A DNA stretch of 64,000 nt from Branchiostoma belcheri (taxonomy: Eukaryota; Chordata; Leptocardii; Amphioxiformes; Branchiostomatidae), in contig NW_017803680.1 of the NCBI RefSeq assembly GCF_001625305.1, forward strand, positions 101,210 through 165,209, in the 5' to 3' direction. How positions within the stretch are numbered: position 1 is the stretch's first letter; each line of letters starts with the position of its first letter. The position numbers and the translations under genes were made by a program. The notes below the pieces were generated by a model, which saw only the letters and a program-made list of their open reading frames with translations, was not told the origin of the DNA and did not search any database. Of the stretch, positions 47,501 to 54,973 are shown one piece after another.

Positions 47501-50500
47501 ATGAGGTGTTCTATGAAAGTTTGAATGGCACGAAAGTTCATCTGTATTGGTACACGTCATTATAAAATAAACACTACATGTATATGACTAGGTAGTGCTG
47601 GGAGTGCAATTAAATCAGGTACTACATGGGTAGTATACAGTAACAAAGAACTCTACTGTGGTGTACCCCCGATCACTATTAAGGCCACGGCAATTAATTT
47701 TTATGGATGACATCAGCGCGCGCATGGATTTTCGCCTGATTTTGAAAAAAAGAACAAGAAATTTTGTTGCCCTTGTCAACATGCCGAAAATGGGCAAAAT
47801 GACATGCCTTTCCATGCTGGAACGTGTATGGCAGATAAACACGAAGAGAGGAGACAAGACAACGCTCTAGTTTATTGTTTTGACTTTTACTTTGATGCAG
47901 TGATGTATTTCATTCCTTTTATATGTTCCCACTGAATCAAAACCATTTGTACAATGATTGAAAACTTTCCTTTTTCAAAGTAGTTTCAGTGACAAATGAT
48001 AGTTGTGATAGTTGGCAGTATTATATAAAAGTTAGCACAATATATGTATCATTTCTTGCTTAACAGGGTTTATGATGTCAAAATTTCAAAATATAGGGAC
48101 CTTGTTTGGGGGGGGGCGCCTTGTTTTTTTTCACCTTCTCGCATTAGTTTTGGAGTCTGCGGATGTCATCCATAAAATTTACTTGGCCTATAGATCATTC
48201 AGAACTGACATCTGGCACTTGCCGGGCATGTGGCGAGATGGCCGTTAAAGCACTCCTCTGGCAACCGGACGCAAAAAGGAAGGGTTGACAGAACCTCACA
48301 CTCAAGAAAGTGATAGAAGAGTAGGTTGGTCTGAAGGACTGTAACCTGCTGGCCGCCATACCTGACCGGGATGTGTGAAAAGACATACTGAGTGGCACCT
48401 CGTTTCACGTGGAGGACCTGAACTGAACTGAACTACATGGGTTCCGATAGACATGCGAAATTGCCCTACACATGTAAGCTTTAAAACTATCGACAATATT
48501 GGGTGCAAGTAAAACATTTGTCAGGAAAGAAAGTGCAGTACAGAAGGATACATTTCGTCCTGAGGTAGGTCAACAGGGTCATCTCTGGGTCAACATCCTG
48601 GTCCACAACCTACAGACAGAAGAAAAGATTTCACTCGTTTTATTATTTTTATTCTTATTCTTATTTTTATTTTATTCGTTGTGTCAACATCATATCTCCT
48701 TATGTGTTGCCATACGATGCAACACTAAACAGTCATCAATGACGCATAAAAAACGGAAGTATTAGAACGCATCATGAAACTTGACTCGAGACCGTTCCGG
48801 GTTTCTTTCTAAGCACTCGCTGTCCATGGTGCTGAAGGTACCTTCCGCATAAGACTTCCGGTGGGGAGGTTGTGTCAACACTGTGTGTCCAGTGGCCCTC
48901 CTTTTCCTGCAATTTCGTTAAATGGAATATTCAATTTCTTCATTTTTGGGCCAAATTTGACAGAAAGGTACAGTGACGAAATACCCCCAGATGTCTTTGT
49001 TTTTAGTTTTATGGATACAGACTTTTAGATTTTAGATTGGTTTTATTTGGTCTTTCTGGCTATGTTATAGGTAATGTACTATAGTAGTGTGTGTTGGATG
49101 TGACCATATTTGGGCATAAGGTCAGGAGCTCAATGCCCAAATAAATCTTTAAACCGAATCAATTCACTCATACACGTATATGGGCACACATGTAACTAAA
49201 TAATACAATTATTCCAACTAGTTTTAATTCAATTTTGAACGGGCATGATCAGATAAATACTATATTTGGTGTGGAAAGGTATGTTGTTAAATAGAGGAGT
49301 TGTTATTTCTTTCGAATTCAATTTTGGACTCGACTTGGTGTGTGTGGAAGTGTTTTAACTGGACCATAACATAATGTAGGGGCCACTAGAGGAATCCATT
49401 CTTAAATTGGGGAGGCTTTTTTTTAAATTAGGTATTGGACAGAGCTGTGTATATATATATGTGGGAGGGGGGCAGGTCCATTGTTGCTCCTGAGCAAGTG
49501 TTGGCCTAGTTAGGCTTTTGAAATGGTATACATCACTCGAAATTCGTTTTGGGGAATAGGGAATAGGTGCATGCACTGGTGCACCATATGAAACAAACCC
49601 TTACTGCTCCTCTTCATTTTATCATTGTTCTGACACTTGTTTGCCAAGAATATCCTGTATACTATCATACATTTAATGTGTACAGAAATACCTGCCTTGG
49701 GGTGGGGGTCATTAACCTCCGGCCGAGAGCTTGTGTAACACAGGCTAGGAGTACTTTCTCCTTGCTGATTGGCTGCTGGGATGATGTGATCAAACTTACG
49801 ATAATCAAATAGATACAGGGTTGTATGGAAAGGTAATCTCCAAGCAGATGCAGGGTGGTATGGGTTGCATGGGGAAATTTGGAATGGGGAGGAAGATGGG
49901 TGAAATGTGCTGTATTTGTTCTTGAGCAAATGTCGGCCTTTCTAGTTTATTTATCGTTAGACGGCCTATAGCATACAGAAATTAACATGGCACATCTAAA
50001 CATCTAAAAAAACAACGAGGCATGTACAGAGGTCCCTTAGGCCATGTTGATTTGATTATATGGATGAAATCCGCGCGCGCATGAATTTTCGGCCGTTTCC
50101 AAAAAAAAAGTTTTCAACCATACTGTAAATCGTACAAAACAGTTGCAAAATTAGCAAAAATATACAATAAGTTACAAAAAAAATAATAAAAACTATACCA
50201 ATGTCGTAGAATGCAAAAATCAAACGAAAAAAGACGAAATTGTAAAGAAATGAACTTGAAGACTAGATTATTCGCCAAACCATATTCTGTGCCATTTGCT
50301 CAATCCTCATGACCACGTAGATTTCATAATGAAAAGAACTTTTTTTTGCAAAACTTTTTTTTATTCGCACGCGCGCATCAGTTTTGGGGCTCCCGGAGGA
50401 TGTCATCCATATAATCAAATCAACATGGCCTTACGGTGGGCGGGTCAATGTACAGTAATGTCATGGCCAGAACAGGCTGTGGGAGGAAAAAGCCTCCGAA

Positions 50501-51621
50501 CGGAGCAACAGTTTGATAATCGTTCCCAGACCCTATCAAGCGAGAGGCAAACGAATACAGCAGTTTCCGTCGGTTGGCATCAAAAGTATCAACACGAATC
50601 TTCACAAATAAGTCGCTATTATTAACATTTATCGGCTGAGACAAAAGCATTTTAGACCGTACTAACTATCAAGGCAACTCGTAACCTATGGATGGTTCCA
50701 GCTCCGTAGCTGGACCAAAGCTGAGCACAGTACATTGCACTGCAGTGTGATATGAAGAGAATGCATTTTACCTCGGGTGAACAGTGTCCACATTTGCGGA
50801 TAAATGACTTTTTCTGTACATATGTCGAGTTTGTTTATGAATGGAATCCTAGTCATAGCAGGTCAGGGGTGATTTGGAAACCGCGGTAGGTGACCGAAGA
50901 AACGTACGGCAAGGGCTTTTCGTACAACATCACTGAGGGTAGCATTCCGTACGCGTTCAGAGCACTTCGATTGCTTTTATTTGCATTAAAAATACAACAA
51001 CACTGTCCCAAAAATGGCAGCCAGAGGCTGAATTGACATCGGGACATTACATAAACAGCAAACAGTATAAAACGTCATATTAAACAATTTAAAATAGTAA
51101 TAAAATCATTACATAAAATGTATATAAAATCTTGTCAGTAAACGTTTGCAAGTGCAAACAACAATACCGACGGACAATGATAACACTAAAATAAGTCTTA
51201 GGTCCAAAAAATGTGACAGTTTTTCATGTTAAGCAGGCGGATCATGAATGAGCACTATTGTGATAACGATCAGTTCTGCTGCGAGGAGTGTTCAGTTTAT
51301 AAGCTGATCTGGTTTGGCGACCACTTATTACACTTCTAACAGGTGGCAGAATAGTTTGTTTGGCACAAAAAAAGCATATCGCTAGCGCTATCAGGCCTCG
51401 CAGACATTAAAATGTTTCTGTACAGCTTTCGCTGAGGGGCAGATTACTGATAGTGGCGACGCCATTTTCTCCCCGAGTCCCGAGCCCTAGGCGCCCAGTG
51501 TGGAACCCGTTTTTTTTTTTTTTTCAATAACCTTTGCCTCAAATTAACTTACCTTTCTGCCATTGACGAAGAAGACAAGCTCCGATTTCCCCTCAACCCC
51601 CGCCGTTTCCGTATCAGGCAT
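26533..51621 (-). CDS. XDH: Xanthine dehydrogenase/oxidase, 34 coding exons
   Basis: Converts hypoxanthine to xanthine and urate in purine breakdown; cytosolic homodimer with Moco, two 2Fe-2S clusters and FAD. Exons from 51621 down to 26533 join in phase to about 1357 codons (family about 1330). Seen in order: [11 protein letters not shown], 2Fe-2[12 protein letters not shown] and [15 protein letters not shown], an enlarged linker, FAD motif [17 protein letters not shown] with FFPGYR, then the molybdenum domain with [47 protein letters not shown] and the C-terminal TPWAIRL. The Glu of NEDM and the Arg of AFRAFGG favour xanthine over aldehyde oxidase. Odd points: an apparent +1 base in the GGGFGGK exon, an exon 28 acceptor without AG, a possible GC donor at intron 3, and boundary-derived minisatellites. 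Confidence 0.93.
26942..27109 (-). CDS. XDH: XDH exon 33: catalytic Glu
   Basis: [20 protein letters not shown], then [16 protein letters not shown]; residues about 1286-1341. The Glu of GEPP corresponds to the catalytic base of XDH (Glu1261 in the bovine enzyme). Donor CACAG|GTAAGG. Confidence 0.95.
27522..27710 (-). CDS. XDH: XDH exon 32
   Basis: [17 protein letters not shown], then [15 protein letters not shown] and [18 protein letters not shown]; residues about 1223-1285. Donor TCCAAG|GTAGGC. Confidence 0.95.
27845..27985. repeat. Interspersed repeat (CACTTCAAAGAA family), copy 1
   Basis: Shares CACTTCAAAGAA, the GACAAGC(C/T)TCACTGGGTCA stretch, GAAAGCTCTAGG and TTGTGTTGGATCTAACGTTT with 38331-38455 and, inverted, 47330-47428. 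Lies in XDH intron 31. Confidence 0.6.
28431..28496 (-). CDS. XDH: XDH exon 31
   Basis: [20 protein letters not shown] plus GQ; residues about 1201-1222. Acceptor CCCCACAG, donor CAG|GTACGG. Confidence 0.95.
28917..29031 (-). CDS. XDH: XDH exon 30
   Basis: [14 protein letters not shown], then [20 protein letters not shown] and HT; residues about 1162-1200. Acceptor GTTCAG|C, donor CACACG|GTAACA. Confidence 0.95.
29340..29458 (-). CDS. XDH: XDH exon 29
   Basis: [17 protein letters not shown], then [20 protein letters not shown] and FY; residues about 1123-1161. The Phe of SATGFY matches the substrate-stacking Phe1009 of bovine XDH. Donor TACAG|GTCCGT, phase 2. Confidence 0.93.
29698..30268. 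mobile_element. GCCAAAAAGCAG MITE, copy with 13-bp flanking repeat
   Basis: Inverted-arm element in XDH intron 28. GACCGATCGACTT occurs immediately left (29685-29697) and right (30269-30281), the footprint of an insertion. It is longer than the copy at 11842-12160 because of an inner segment at about 29880-30050. Confidence 0.75.
30398..30622 (-). CDS. XDH: XDH exon 28
   Basis: [39 protein letters not shown] and [20 protein letters not shown]; residues about 1048-1122, core of the Moco domain. The bases before GCT read C12-ACG, so no AG acceptor is present where phase and homology need it. A lost A beside the C12 run (CACG for CACAG) would explain it. Donor AAG|GTGTGA. Confidence 0.88.
30623..30940 (-). 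repeat. Minisatellite made of the exon 28 acceptor
   Basis: On the minus strand, several units contain CTCCCCAG|GCCGGTG followed by CCCTGGTGCATGTG. This is a 3' splice site plus the first seven codons of exon 28 (AGALVHV). Unit length varies: about 45 bases, with a run of 19-base sub-units at about 30739-30815. Confidence 0.8.
31085..31163 (-). CDS. XDH: XDH exon 27
   Basis: [20 protein letters not shown], then GTFLDQ; residues about 1021-1047. Acceptor CTTACAACAG|C, donor CCAG|GTAAGA. Confidence 0.93.
31335..31440 (+). repeat. Degenerate tRNA-derived SINE-like segment
   Basis: TGTGGCATAATGGTTGGGTG resembles a tRNA A box, and GAGGTTTGGAATCCC about 60 bases later resembles a B box. No acceptor-stem pairing, so this is not a functional tRNA. 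Confidence 0.35.
31626..31771 (-). CDS. XDH: XDH exon 26
   Basis: [20 protein letters not shown], then [14 protein letters not shown] and FNG; residues about 973-1020. The family usually has THF here (Phe914 in bovine XDH); this copy has THY. Donor ACGG|GTGAGC, phase 2. Confidence 0.95.
31971..32162 (-). CDS. XDH: XDH exon 25
   Basis: [20 protein letters not shown], then [17 protein letters not shown] and IKCGISQLK; residues about 909-972. The Arg of AFRAFGG matches the substrate-binding Arg880 of bovine XDH. Confidence 0.95.
32680..32766 (-). CDS. XDH: XDH exon 24
   Basis: [20 protein letters not shown], then GNSADLSIE; residues about 880-908. Acceptor GTTCTGCAG, donor GAG|GTAAGT. Confidence 0.95.
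33159..33246 (-). CDS. XDH: XDH exon 23: NEDMMITG
   Basis: [19 protein letters not shown], then [10 protein letters not shown]; residues about 850-879. The Glu of NEDM matches the substrate Glu802 of bovine XDH. The phase-2 acceptor CTCCTCTAAG|GGCTC is the first unit of the adjoining 39-bp array. Confidence 0.88.
33247..34090 (-). repeat. 39-bp minisatellite made of the exon 23 acceptor
   Basis: About 21 units, each with CTCTCTCCTGTCAG|GG followed by CTCAGAGATCA on the minus strand. This is a pyrimidine tract, AG and the first 13 bases of exon 23. Units are multiples of three. Many middle units read GGTTTAGAG, which puts TAG in the exon frame; units at both ends do not. Confidence 0.88.
34308..34381 (-). 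CDS. XDH: XDH exon 22: GGGFGGK region with an extra T
   Basis: Acceptor TTTTTACAG|GT. The expected phase-1 reading is [14 protein letters not shown], then AAHSR. The minus strand has five T (plus-strand A at 34370-34374) where four are needed, so the written sequence shifts frame inside the conserved pterin-contact motif. The rest of the exon is in the correct frame and joins exon 23 in phase (AGTAG|GTTACC). Sequencing or assembly error is as likely as a real lesion. Confidence 0.8.
34625..34688 (-). CDS. XDH: XDH exon 21
   Basis: [20 protein letters not shown], then M and the first base of the next Gly; residues about 805-825. Acceptor TTCACTAG|ATG, donor GATGG|GTGAGC. Confidence 0.9.
34820..36000 (-). 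repeat. 31-bp minisatellite made of the exon 20 donor
   Basis: About 38 units fill intron 20. On the minus strand each contains TTACAG|AACCCCACCAAG then ACACAG|GTCAGT. This is a diverged copy of the last 22 bases of exon 20 plus its 5' splice site. The array begins exactly at the exon border. Confidence 0.9.
36001..36135 (-). CDS. XDH: XDH exon 20
   Basis: [36 protein letters not shown] and STQNPKMTQ; residues about 760-804. The Gln of GGQEHFY is the conserved Moco-domain residue. Donor ACACAG|GTTAGT opens directly into the 31-bp array. Confidence 0.95.
36417..36503 (-). CDS. XDH: XDH exon 19
   Basis: [20 protein letters not shown], then EEAFQKADQ; residues about 731-759. Acceptor GCTTATCAG, donor CAG|GTAACA. 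Confidence 0.93.
36774..36896 (-). CDS. XDH: XDH exon 18
   Basis: [20 protein letters not shown], then [20 protein letters not shown] plus E; residues about 690-730. Donor GAG|GTCAGT. Confidence 0.95.
37357..37483 (-). CDS. XDH: XDH exon 17
   Basis: [19 protein letters not shown], then [19 protein letters not shown] and ASEK; residues about 647-689. Acceptor CCCCAG|C, donor GAAG|GTAACT. Confidence 0.95.
37735..37786 (-). CDS. XDH: XDH exon 16
   Basis: [17 protein letters not shown]; residues about 630-646, start of the molybdopterin domain. Acceptor CATGTCAG|GT, donor ATTCT|GTAAGT. Confidence 0.93.
38260..38305 (-). pseudogene. Partial duplicate of XDH exon 15 (3' part)
   Basis: Encodes [16 protein letters not shown], against [16 protein letters not shown] in exon 15; roughly 37 of 46 bases agree. 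It ends in a good donor (CAGG|GTAAGG) with the same phase. Its 5' side is cut by the CACTTCAAAGAA repeat, with no acceptor, so it is probably an exon relic. It lies in intron 15. Confidence 0.8.
38331..38455. repeat. CACTTCAAAGAA-family repeat, copy 2
   Basis: Same order of motifs as 27845-27985. Abuts the truncated exon 15 duplicate and may have broken it. Confidence 0.6.
38636..39410. mobile_element. Inverted-repeat element in XDH intron 15
   Basis: Begins ATGGGTTCACCACA with a short palindrome (ACCACGAAGTGGTGGT) and ends TGTGGTGAACCCAT. The inner 38760-38940 resembles 48900-49135. A tandem duplication of about 62 bases (TTGCTGATTGGCTGTTGGGA units) occupies 38997-39124. Confidence 0.6.
39477..39594 (-). 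CDS. XDH: XDH exon 15
   Basis: [19 protein letters not shown], then [20 protein letters not shown]; residues about 591-629, the hinge into the Moco domain. Donor ACAGG|GTGAGG. A partial second copy lies at 38260-38305. Confidence 0.95.
40094..40168 (-). CDS. XDH: XDH exon 14
   Basis: [20 protein letters not shown], then TQMYQ; residues about 566-590. Donor CAG|GTAGAG. Confidence 0.93.
40445..40650. repeat. Interspersed repeat shared with 46740-47105
   Basis: Shares ACCTGGGCC, TTCGATACGGGT, GCGGTCGGGCT, ATACCTC-GGCGATA and GGAATACACCGTGT in the same order. The 46.7-kb copy carries extra internal sequence. Confidence 0.6.
40768..40930 (-). CDS. XDH: XDH exon 13
   Basis: [40 protein letters not shown] and [14 protein letters not shown]; residues about 511-565, end of the FAD domain (CO dehydrogenase flavoprotein C-terminal region). 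Confidence 0.95.
41301..41485 (-). CDS. XDH: XDH exon 12
   Basis: [40 protein letters not shown] and [20 protein letters not shown]; residues about 450-510. Donor GACT|GTGAGT, phase 2. Confidence 0.95.
41797..42003 (-). CDS. XDH: XDH exon 11: FAD and NAD site
   Basis: [20 protein letters not shown], then [18 protein letters not shown] and [11 protein letters not shown]; residues about 381-449. [15 protein letters not shown] is the flavin-binding loop and FFPGYR lies at the NAD site. Confidence 0.96.
42241..42317 (-). CDS. XDH: XDH exon 10
   Basis: [20 protein letters not shown], then QIRNVG; residues about 355-380. Acceptor GTGAACAG|AA, donor GGG|GTACGG. Confidence 0.93.
42525..42692 (-). 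CDS. XDH: XDH exon 9
   Basis: [40 protein letters not shown] and [16 protein letters not shown]; residues about 299-354, FAD domain. Confidence 0.95.
42967..43108 (-). CDS. XDH: XDH exon 8
   Basis: [20 protein letters not shown], then [18 protein letters not shown]; residues about 252-298, start of the FAD domain (VGNSEVG pyrophosphate loop). Confidence 0.95.
43314..43547 (-). CDS. XDH: XDH exon 7: enlarged Fe-S to FAD linker
   Basis: Starts [15 protein letters not shown], runs through repeats of NGK/NGQ/ANG, then [20 protein letters not shown] and [14 protein letters not shown]; residues about 174-251. The NG-rich insert is the main reason the protein exceeds the usual family length. Confidence 0.92.
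43858..43919 (-). CDS. XDH: XDH exon 6: second 2Fe-2S ligands
   Basis: [20 protein letters not shown] plus K; residues about 153-173. The two Cys of CRC ligate the second 2Fe-2S cluster. Confidence 0.96.
44277..45457. mobile_element. Inverted-repeat DNA element, copy 2, with nested LINE tail
   Basis: Same ends and inner order as 2239-3132, lying in XDH intron 5. It is longer because about 45095-45380 holds the 3' end of a LINE. That piece encodes [18 protein letters not shown] then a stop, typical of non-LTR retrotransposon C-termini, followed by an A/T-rich tail ending AATAATAAAG. Confidence 0.6.
45486..45612 (-). CDS. XDH: XDH exon 5: second 2Fe-2S domain
   Basis: [20 protein letters not shown], then [20 protein letters not shown] and FQ; residues about 111-152. 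CGFC supplies two cluster ligands. Confidence 0.97.
46065..46173 (-). CDS. XDH: XDH exon 4
   Basis: [20 protein letters not shown], then [16 protein letters not shown]; residues about 74-110. Acceptor CGTGCAG|T needs two bases from exon 3. Confidence 0.92.
46740..47105. repeat. Interspersed repeat shared with 40445-40650
   Basis: Larger copy in XDH intron 3, with CpG-rich inner sequence (about 46790-46900). Confidence 0.6.
47165..47258 (-). CDS. XDH: XDH exon 3: first 2Fe-2S cluster
   Basis: [20 protein letters not shown], then [12 protein letters not shown]; residues about 43-73. CxxxxCxxC is the plant-ferredoxin-type 2Fe-2S signature. The GT at 47166 would leave phase 0, which does not fit exon 4. 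Ending two bases later (AAGGT|GCTGTA) restores phase but uses a GC donor, so the 3' end is uncertain. Confidence 0.9.
47330..47428. repeat. CACTTCAAAGAA-family repeat, copy 3 (inverted)
   Basis: Reverse complement of 38331-38440 motifs: CTAGAGCTTTCGA, then TTCTTTGAAGTGTGACG and CACTGGGTCAAA. Confidence 0.6.
47682..48190. mobile_element. MITE with AGGCCACGGCAATTAATTTT ends
   Basis: Left end at 47682, right end TTACTTGGCCT at 48190, with GGATGACATC inverted subterminally. It shares the GGATG(A)CATCC subterminal motif and CGCGCGC block with the 9.3/50-kb family, so the two are probably related. Confidence 0.65.
48552..48609 (-). CDS. XDH: XDH exon 2
   Basis: [19 protein letters not shown]; residues about 24-42, N-terminal beta-grasp fold. 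Acceptor CTGTCTGTAG, donor GAAAT|GTATCC. Confidence 0.93.
48900..49140. repeat. Repeat related to 38760-38940
   Basis: Shares GGTACAGTG-CGAAATACCCC, GATACAG-CTTTTAGA and TGGTTTTATTTG-TTTTGGCT-like order with the element in XDH intron 15. Confidence 0.5.
50039..50434. mobile_element. MITE, copy 2 (inverted relative to 9272-9674)
   Basis: Reverse-complement copy of 9272-9674 with the same AGGCCATGTTGATTTGATTA ends, in XDH intron 1. Confidence 0.75.
51553..51621 (-). CDS. XDH: XDH exon 1 with start codon
   Basis: [20 protein letters not shown], then GRK. The ATG at 51619-51621 gives an N-terminus of the usual length just before the conserved ELVFFVNG. Donor AAAG|GTAAGT. Confidence 0.93.
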
Positions 51622-51639
51622 GTTTTCCCGCGGCTGGTG

Positions 51640-51714
51640 ACTGTTTTCTTGTCCAGGTGTCCTATCTTACGTAAATTGTTTTCTTGTCCAGGTGTCCAAA
51701 CTTACGTAAATTTA
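51640..51714 (-). promoter_or_regulatory. Candidate XDH upstream region: duplicated TTACGTAA module
   Basis: A unit of about 36 bases occurs twice in tandem (TGTTTTCTTGTCCAGGTGTC, then CTTACGTAAATT). Each carries the palindrome TTACGTAA, a PAR/C/EBP-type bZIP site, and CACCTG on the minus strand. It lies 20-95 bases upstream of the XDH ATG. A promoter or 5' UTR role is inferred from position. Confidence 0.4.
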
Positions 51715-51790
51715 AAATTGCTGAAACTCGTGACCACCTGTTTAGTCGCCCAAGCCTGACTAATCGCGCTCCTGGCGGCCGGCCGCCCCA

Positions 51791-51843
51791 TGGGGTGGGG
51801 GTCATTAACCTCCGGCCGAGAGCTTGTCTAACACAGGCTAGTC
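51791..51843. repeat. 53-bp repeat shared with 49698-49750
   Basis: GGGGTGGGGGTCATTAACCT followed by CCGGCCGAGAGCTTGT occurs at both places with one or two differences. The flanks differ. Confidence 0.7.
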
Positions 51844-52009
51844 GCCCTGGCAAGGATAATTTATACATTGTCCTAGAAAACAAGACAGCTTCCAGGCAAA
51901 GTCCCGATGGACTGGTAGACAAACTAGGCCACTCTTATCTAGTTGCTACAGCTGCTTTTGTCACCACATCTAAACAAGCTGTCCTACTCTTTTCGATAAG
52001 TATGGTGGG

Positions 52010-52200
52010 TTCTTTAACGTGCGTGGGGTGTGGCTCTCCCAAAACACAGGACCTCCATTTAACGTCCTATCTGAGAGACGTCCCTAACCGAAGCAAGGTA
52101 CTCATTTCCACTTGAGTGAAGTGAGGAAAGTCGTGTAAAGTGTCTTTCCCAGGGGCATAAGATTCGAACCCACGACCTCTTGGGTCCCTTTCATGTTCAT
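52010..52200. repeat. SINE-like or other interspersed repeat
   Basis: Contains AAAGTGTCTTTCCCAGGGGC and AGATTCGAACCCACGACC; the latter is a minus-strand B-box-like GGTTCGAATCT. An A box is not clear. Confidence 0.35.
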
Positions 52201-52899
52201 ACGTTTTCCTATCACGTTCCTACGTTGCTGCAGAGTTGTGTATTTTGGTTTTTTTTGTGTGTACAACATATAACTTGAGAAAACACAGATGGTTGTTAAT
52301 GATATTAAGTGGTTAAGTAGGGACAAGAAAGACGCAGGTCAAGGTCAATAATGGGCCTCCTAGCGGCTGTTTTGGATATTGCAGCGGAGCTTCAAAGTTT
52401 GAGGTAAAATTTTCCGGAAGCATTAGGTTGATGATTTTTAAGTAGTCAAAAGCTGCTGGGACTAGGAGTACGTGGTGTAATTTTTAGCCTCCTAGCAGCT
52501 TTTTTTGAACTGCACTAGGCGTTTTTGTTTCAGAGTTTGATTGCAAATAACTGGAGCACGGGTGGATGGTTTTTCATTGTTTTTGGTGGGTAGGTGTCTA
52601 AGGTGAAGATAACCATAATGAGATGCATATTATGCAAATCAGGTTCTAATTAACATAAGAAATGAGGTAAACATATTCTCTGATGGGCTTGATGATAACA
52701 TGTCCAAGAATCTAAGACACATCTGGGACTGGAATGTACATATATGTAGGTCAACCTGCAGCATGATTTGGCAGTCAGGTTGGCGCCTTGAAAAAAAGAA
52801 GTCTATATCTTCGATAGTGTGTTTGTGTGATATAGCGGCATCCAGGCTGCAGCCCAAGGTCGACTTGGTGTAAAAGGATATAATATCTACACCTGACGA

Positions 52900-52986
52900 A
52901 AGCATGTGTTCTACATGTACAAATGAAAGCATGTGTTCTACAACTGAAAGCATGTGTTCTTAAATGAAAGCATGTGTTCTACAAAC
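52900..52986. repeat. Short tandem repeat, unit about 24 bases, four copies
   Basis: GAAAGCATGTGTTCTACA-type units in tandem. Confidence 0.85.
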
Positions 52987-53494
52987 TCTAGTTATTAAAG
53001 TCTACATCTTAATTGATCTGAAAAGGATGTCCTTTTTAATGTAATATGATCCCTGCATTAGATAATCTTTATATTTGGCACATACCTCTAGCTACCCATG
53101 GTGTCTAAATGTACATCTTTGGATTGTACTAACAGCATTGTTGGATATATCTATTAAAGAAGAACTATTTACAACTATTGTGCTTTTCTTTCATCTTTAT
53201 TATATAGTTTATGCTGTGAGTGTACTACTACTAGTGCTCTATTTTGGTAGGAAACCATAATCCAGAAGGGTGGTTACTGGAGTTGGCCTTCCATGGAAGA
53301 TTACACTGTTTTCTCCAAGACATGACTGCTGGGACTGAAAAGGCAATGAAAACAAGAAAATATCAATACATTGACCTGGGAAGATGCAAAAGAGTACCGG
53401 TAACGCCAACCTGAGCAGCACATGTCTAACATCATACATGATGACTGTAACATAATACATTCTGTTTCTATAAAGAGCATTAAAAAACCTCATT

Positions 53495-53862
53495 TAGGTC
53501 AAACCAATTTAATTTGTTGTTCCTCGTATTTGCCCTGTCTATCTTTTTTCTAAATCAACTGCAAAATGCTCATTACTGACAATGAAAGACATATTTTGGC
53601 CCCGACGGTTGAAGAAAGTCCTTTTCTTCCTACTTGTTCAAGTTTTTCAATGTAACAATGCAAATTTGTTTCATTAAAACTTCAAAATCTATTGTTTCAA
53701 TTATAAACCAGCCTGGTTTGTTCACTTCATGGCTCATACTGTCAAATTTCCTGCTATATCCTGGGGTGCCTTGGCCTGTTTTGTTTTTTTATTTCGCCAT
53801 GCCGCTTCATATTTTTTTCTGAAAAAATCTGAGAAACAACAAATTAAATTGGGGTGGCCTTA
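53495..53862. mobile_element. MITE, CCAATTTAATTTGTTG family, copy 1
   Basis: Ends AGGTCAAACCAATTTAATTT and AATTAAATTGGGGTGGCCTT are inverted. Matches 63367-63745, the start of 63758-64000 and a right-end fragment at 58903-58932. Confidence 0.7.
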
Positions 53863-54365
53863 CACACTTTTTCCTTCATCCAGAGGAATGCTGCTGCCAA
53901 GCATTGCAGGAAGCTCCAGATTTGTGATGTAATTTAAGTTCTTTTAATTCAACAATCCCCTCTCTGTCTACCCAAGGCAATTCCCCCATGGTAAATCAAT
54001 TGCTTTGTTGTTGGCAAGGTGCTGAACATGTCTTGTTAGAGATTAGCAAATTTTGGTGGGCATTTATATAATAGGAAATTTTGAGAGCTATTATCAAAAT
54101 ATGGTACATGCAATTTCTGCACACTTGCTTTTATGAGCTAATATAACTACGGGATCCAAATCCAGCTTGTGGCTGATCGGCCTCTGTGTGCACAATTGTT
54201 ATAATGGCTGGAATTACAAATGTACAGTGACTTTCCCAATTCATCCACCTTTCTGGCCCTGTACTGACTGAACTTCAAATACAATCCCAGCCATTGACAC
54301 AGTCATAGAAACCATATTGTATCCGTGGGTGTTTAAAGGCGCTACCAACTGACCCAGCCGATGGG

Positions 54366-54460
54366 TCAAGACCTTTTAGCCGAGTGGTTAGAGCATTGGC
54401 TTGTGGACTGGTGCCCAGGTTTGGTCGTGGGTTTGAACCTCGGCTCGGGACCAGGGGTTT
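54366..54460 (+). repeat. tRNA-derived SINE head
   Basis: TTTTAGCCGAGTGGTTAGAGC is a good A-box region and GGGTTTGAACCTCGGC a good B box, about 50 bases apart. No clean cloverleaf, so a SINE rather than a tRNA gene. Confidence 0.6.
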
Positions 54461-54763
54461 TTATCTGTTTCTACTGCTCACCTCTGTTTCTTACAGTGGT
54501 TCCAACACAAGGAATCAAACCCGGGCCTTGGCGGTGAGAGAAAAAAGTTACAATTATCAACCATCGGACCTCTACCTGACCACAGAAACAGACTCTTAGC
54601 TCTACATGCGAAAACAGCCATCAGCCTCAAAATGTCCTAACCCAGCCACAACTAACATTGTCAATCAGGAGTCAGGATATCAGATTGTCACCAAAACAAA
54701 TTGAAGTGCCTTGCCAACAACGTTAAGCAAGAAACTGATTATCCCTGCCAATAATGGGGGCCT

Positions 54764-54973
54764 GCAAGCCCTTTTCCATAGAGCATAATTGGCCATTTTA
54801 ATTCTACGTAGAGCGTGAGAGGGACCCCTCTTCACATTTTACGTAGAGGGTATTCGCCGTTTTAATTCTTCGTAATGCCTTGTAGCCACTTAGAATTTAT
54901 CGTAAAGCGTAATCGAGGGTTTCCGAATTCAGCGTAGAGCGAACTGTTGGGACCCCCCTTGCAGGCCCTCAAT
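54764..54973. mobile_element. Small inverted-repeat element, CGTAGAGCGT-rich
   Basis: Ends GGGGGCCTGCAAGC and TTGCAGGCCCTC are inverted. Inside, TTCTACGTAGAGCG/ATCGTAAAGCGTAATC motifs recur. Similar to 55344-55556. Confidence 0.55.

Noticed and set aside
54366-54460. tRNA gene
   Set aside because: A and B boxes are present, but no pairing acceptor and anticodon stems can be drawn, so called a SINE head.
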